DNA of 42,188 nt from an uncultured Opitutia bacterium (lineage in GTDB: Bacteria > Verrucomicrobiota > Verrucomicrobiia > Opitutales > Opitutaceae). Below are positions 42,050 to 42,188 of the stretch, piece by piece. The translations under genes and the position numbers were made by a program. The notes beneath the pieces were generated by a model. The model did no database searches, was not told where the DNA came from, and was given only the letters and a program-made list of their open reading frames with translations. Each line of letters opens with the position of its first letter. The first letter of the stretch is position 1. The stretch lies in the NCBI GenBank assembly GCA_903902745.1, contig CAIUWA010000030.1, positions 1-42,188 of the forward strand. Direction: 5' to 3'.

Positions 42050-42188
42050 TGAGGTGGACCCCGAAAGTTGGACAGGTCGGATCGTTAACCCAAAGTCAGA
42101 AGAACGATCCCAATGTCCAAAAAACGCCGTCAGCACAGTGCCCAGTTCAAAGCCCAAGTTGGTCTTGATGCCCTGAAGGGCATCGACC
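42050..42188 (+). mobile_element. IS3-family insertion sequence, left end (partial)
   Basis: The element begins TGAGGTGGACCCCGAAAGTT, the TGA-start and AAGTTGGACA-type inverted end of IS3-family elements. orfA begins 63 bp inside. It interrupts the gene at 41329-42049. The right end and the target duplication lie beyond the window. Confidence 0.85.
42113..42188 (+). CDS. IS3-family transposase OrfA, N-terminal fragment
   Basis: The first 25 residues (MSKKRRQHSAQFKAQVGLDA...) match the helix-turn-helix start of IS3-family OrfA. OrfB, usually made by a programmed frameshift, would be outside the window. Confidence 0.85.
   Translation, partial: MSKKRRQHSAQFKAQVGLDALKGID

Overview
The window is GC-rich (the impression is mid-60s percent, not computed) and densely coded. 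Its gene order and protein style suggest a member of the Verrucomicrobiota, most likely Opitutales/Opitutaceae. This is an inference from the phoH / pgpH-like / ybeY block, the long PstC, kdo transferase (a Gram-negative, LPS-type envelope) and the wealth of dispersed palindromic repeats; no 16S gene is present to prove it.

Layout. 1-79: tRNA-His on the minus strand at the window edge. 256-1044: a YdcF/ElyC-type membrane protein. 1174-7696 (minus strand): a phosphate-starvation operon read porin, pstS, pstC, pstA, pstB, phoU, headed by a candidate Pho box of three 11-bp-phased GTCAC/GTAAC units at 7755-7783 and carrying an internal terminator between pstS and pstC. 7808-8046: a MITE-like element with terminal inverted repeats of about 40 bp. 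8172-9857: an unrecognised exported protein with internal duplications. 9975-12286 (minus strand): a PTS EIIA-like protein translationally coupled to a ClC channel/antiporter with CBS domains. 12470-12694: a one-helix membrane protein. 12862-15615: a SNF2-family ATPase. 15806-19993: four tightly packed genes (GT4 glycosyltransferase, MGDG-synthase-like glycosyltransferase, diacylglycerol-kinase-like lipid kinase, LpxH-like phosphoesterase), a probable membrane glycolipid pathway. 20150-22733: an MFS transporter and, convergent to it, kdo transferase (waaA). 22826-28891: two M16 zinc peptidases in tandem, the second fused to a TonB C-terminal domain. 28922-32231 (minus strand): a YjdF-like membrane protein, a conserved small protein, fabF and a TetR regulator with a perfect 22-bp palindrome between the last two. 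32368-38464: HIT protein, PhoH, a PgpH-like c-di-AMP phosphodiesterase, YbeY, a DUF502 protein and RecO. 38667-41372: an N-terminal PD-(D/E)XK nuclease fused to an XPD/DinG-type helicase. 41329-42049: the 3' part of an unknown gene cut by an IS3-family element that begins at 42050 and runs out of the window.

The most unusual signal is not a gene. At least six kinds of short, mostly palindromic dispersed repeats (hairpin words such as GTAGGGCG, GTAGCGGCGGTC, CCCCTCTnnnAGAGGGG, the GTCGAA/GAGCC core, and 7-8-nt periodic words such as GGAATTG and GTTGAAA) fill the intergenic gaps and have also been accepted in frame inside genes. The nuclease-helicase alone carries four of them. The SNF2 ATPase, the MGDG-synthase-like enzyme and the YjdF-like protein carry others, and the tail of the PgpH-like protein is written by one. 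They appear to be neutral, actively spreading elements that create peptide linkers without breaking frames.
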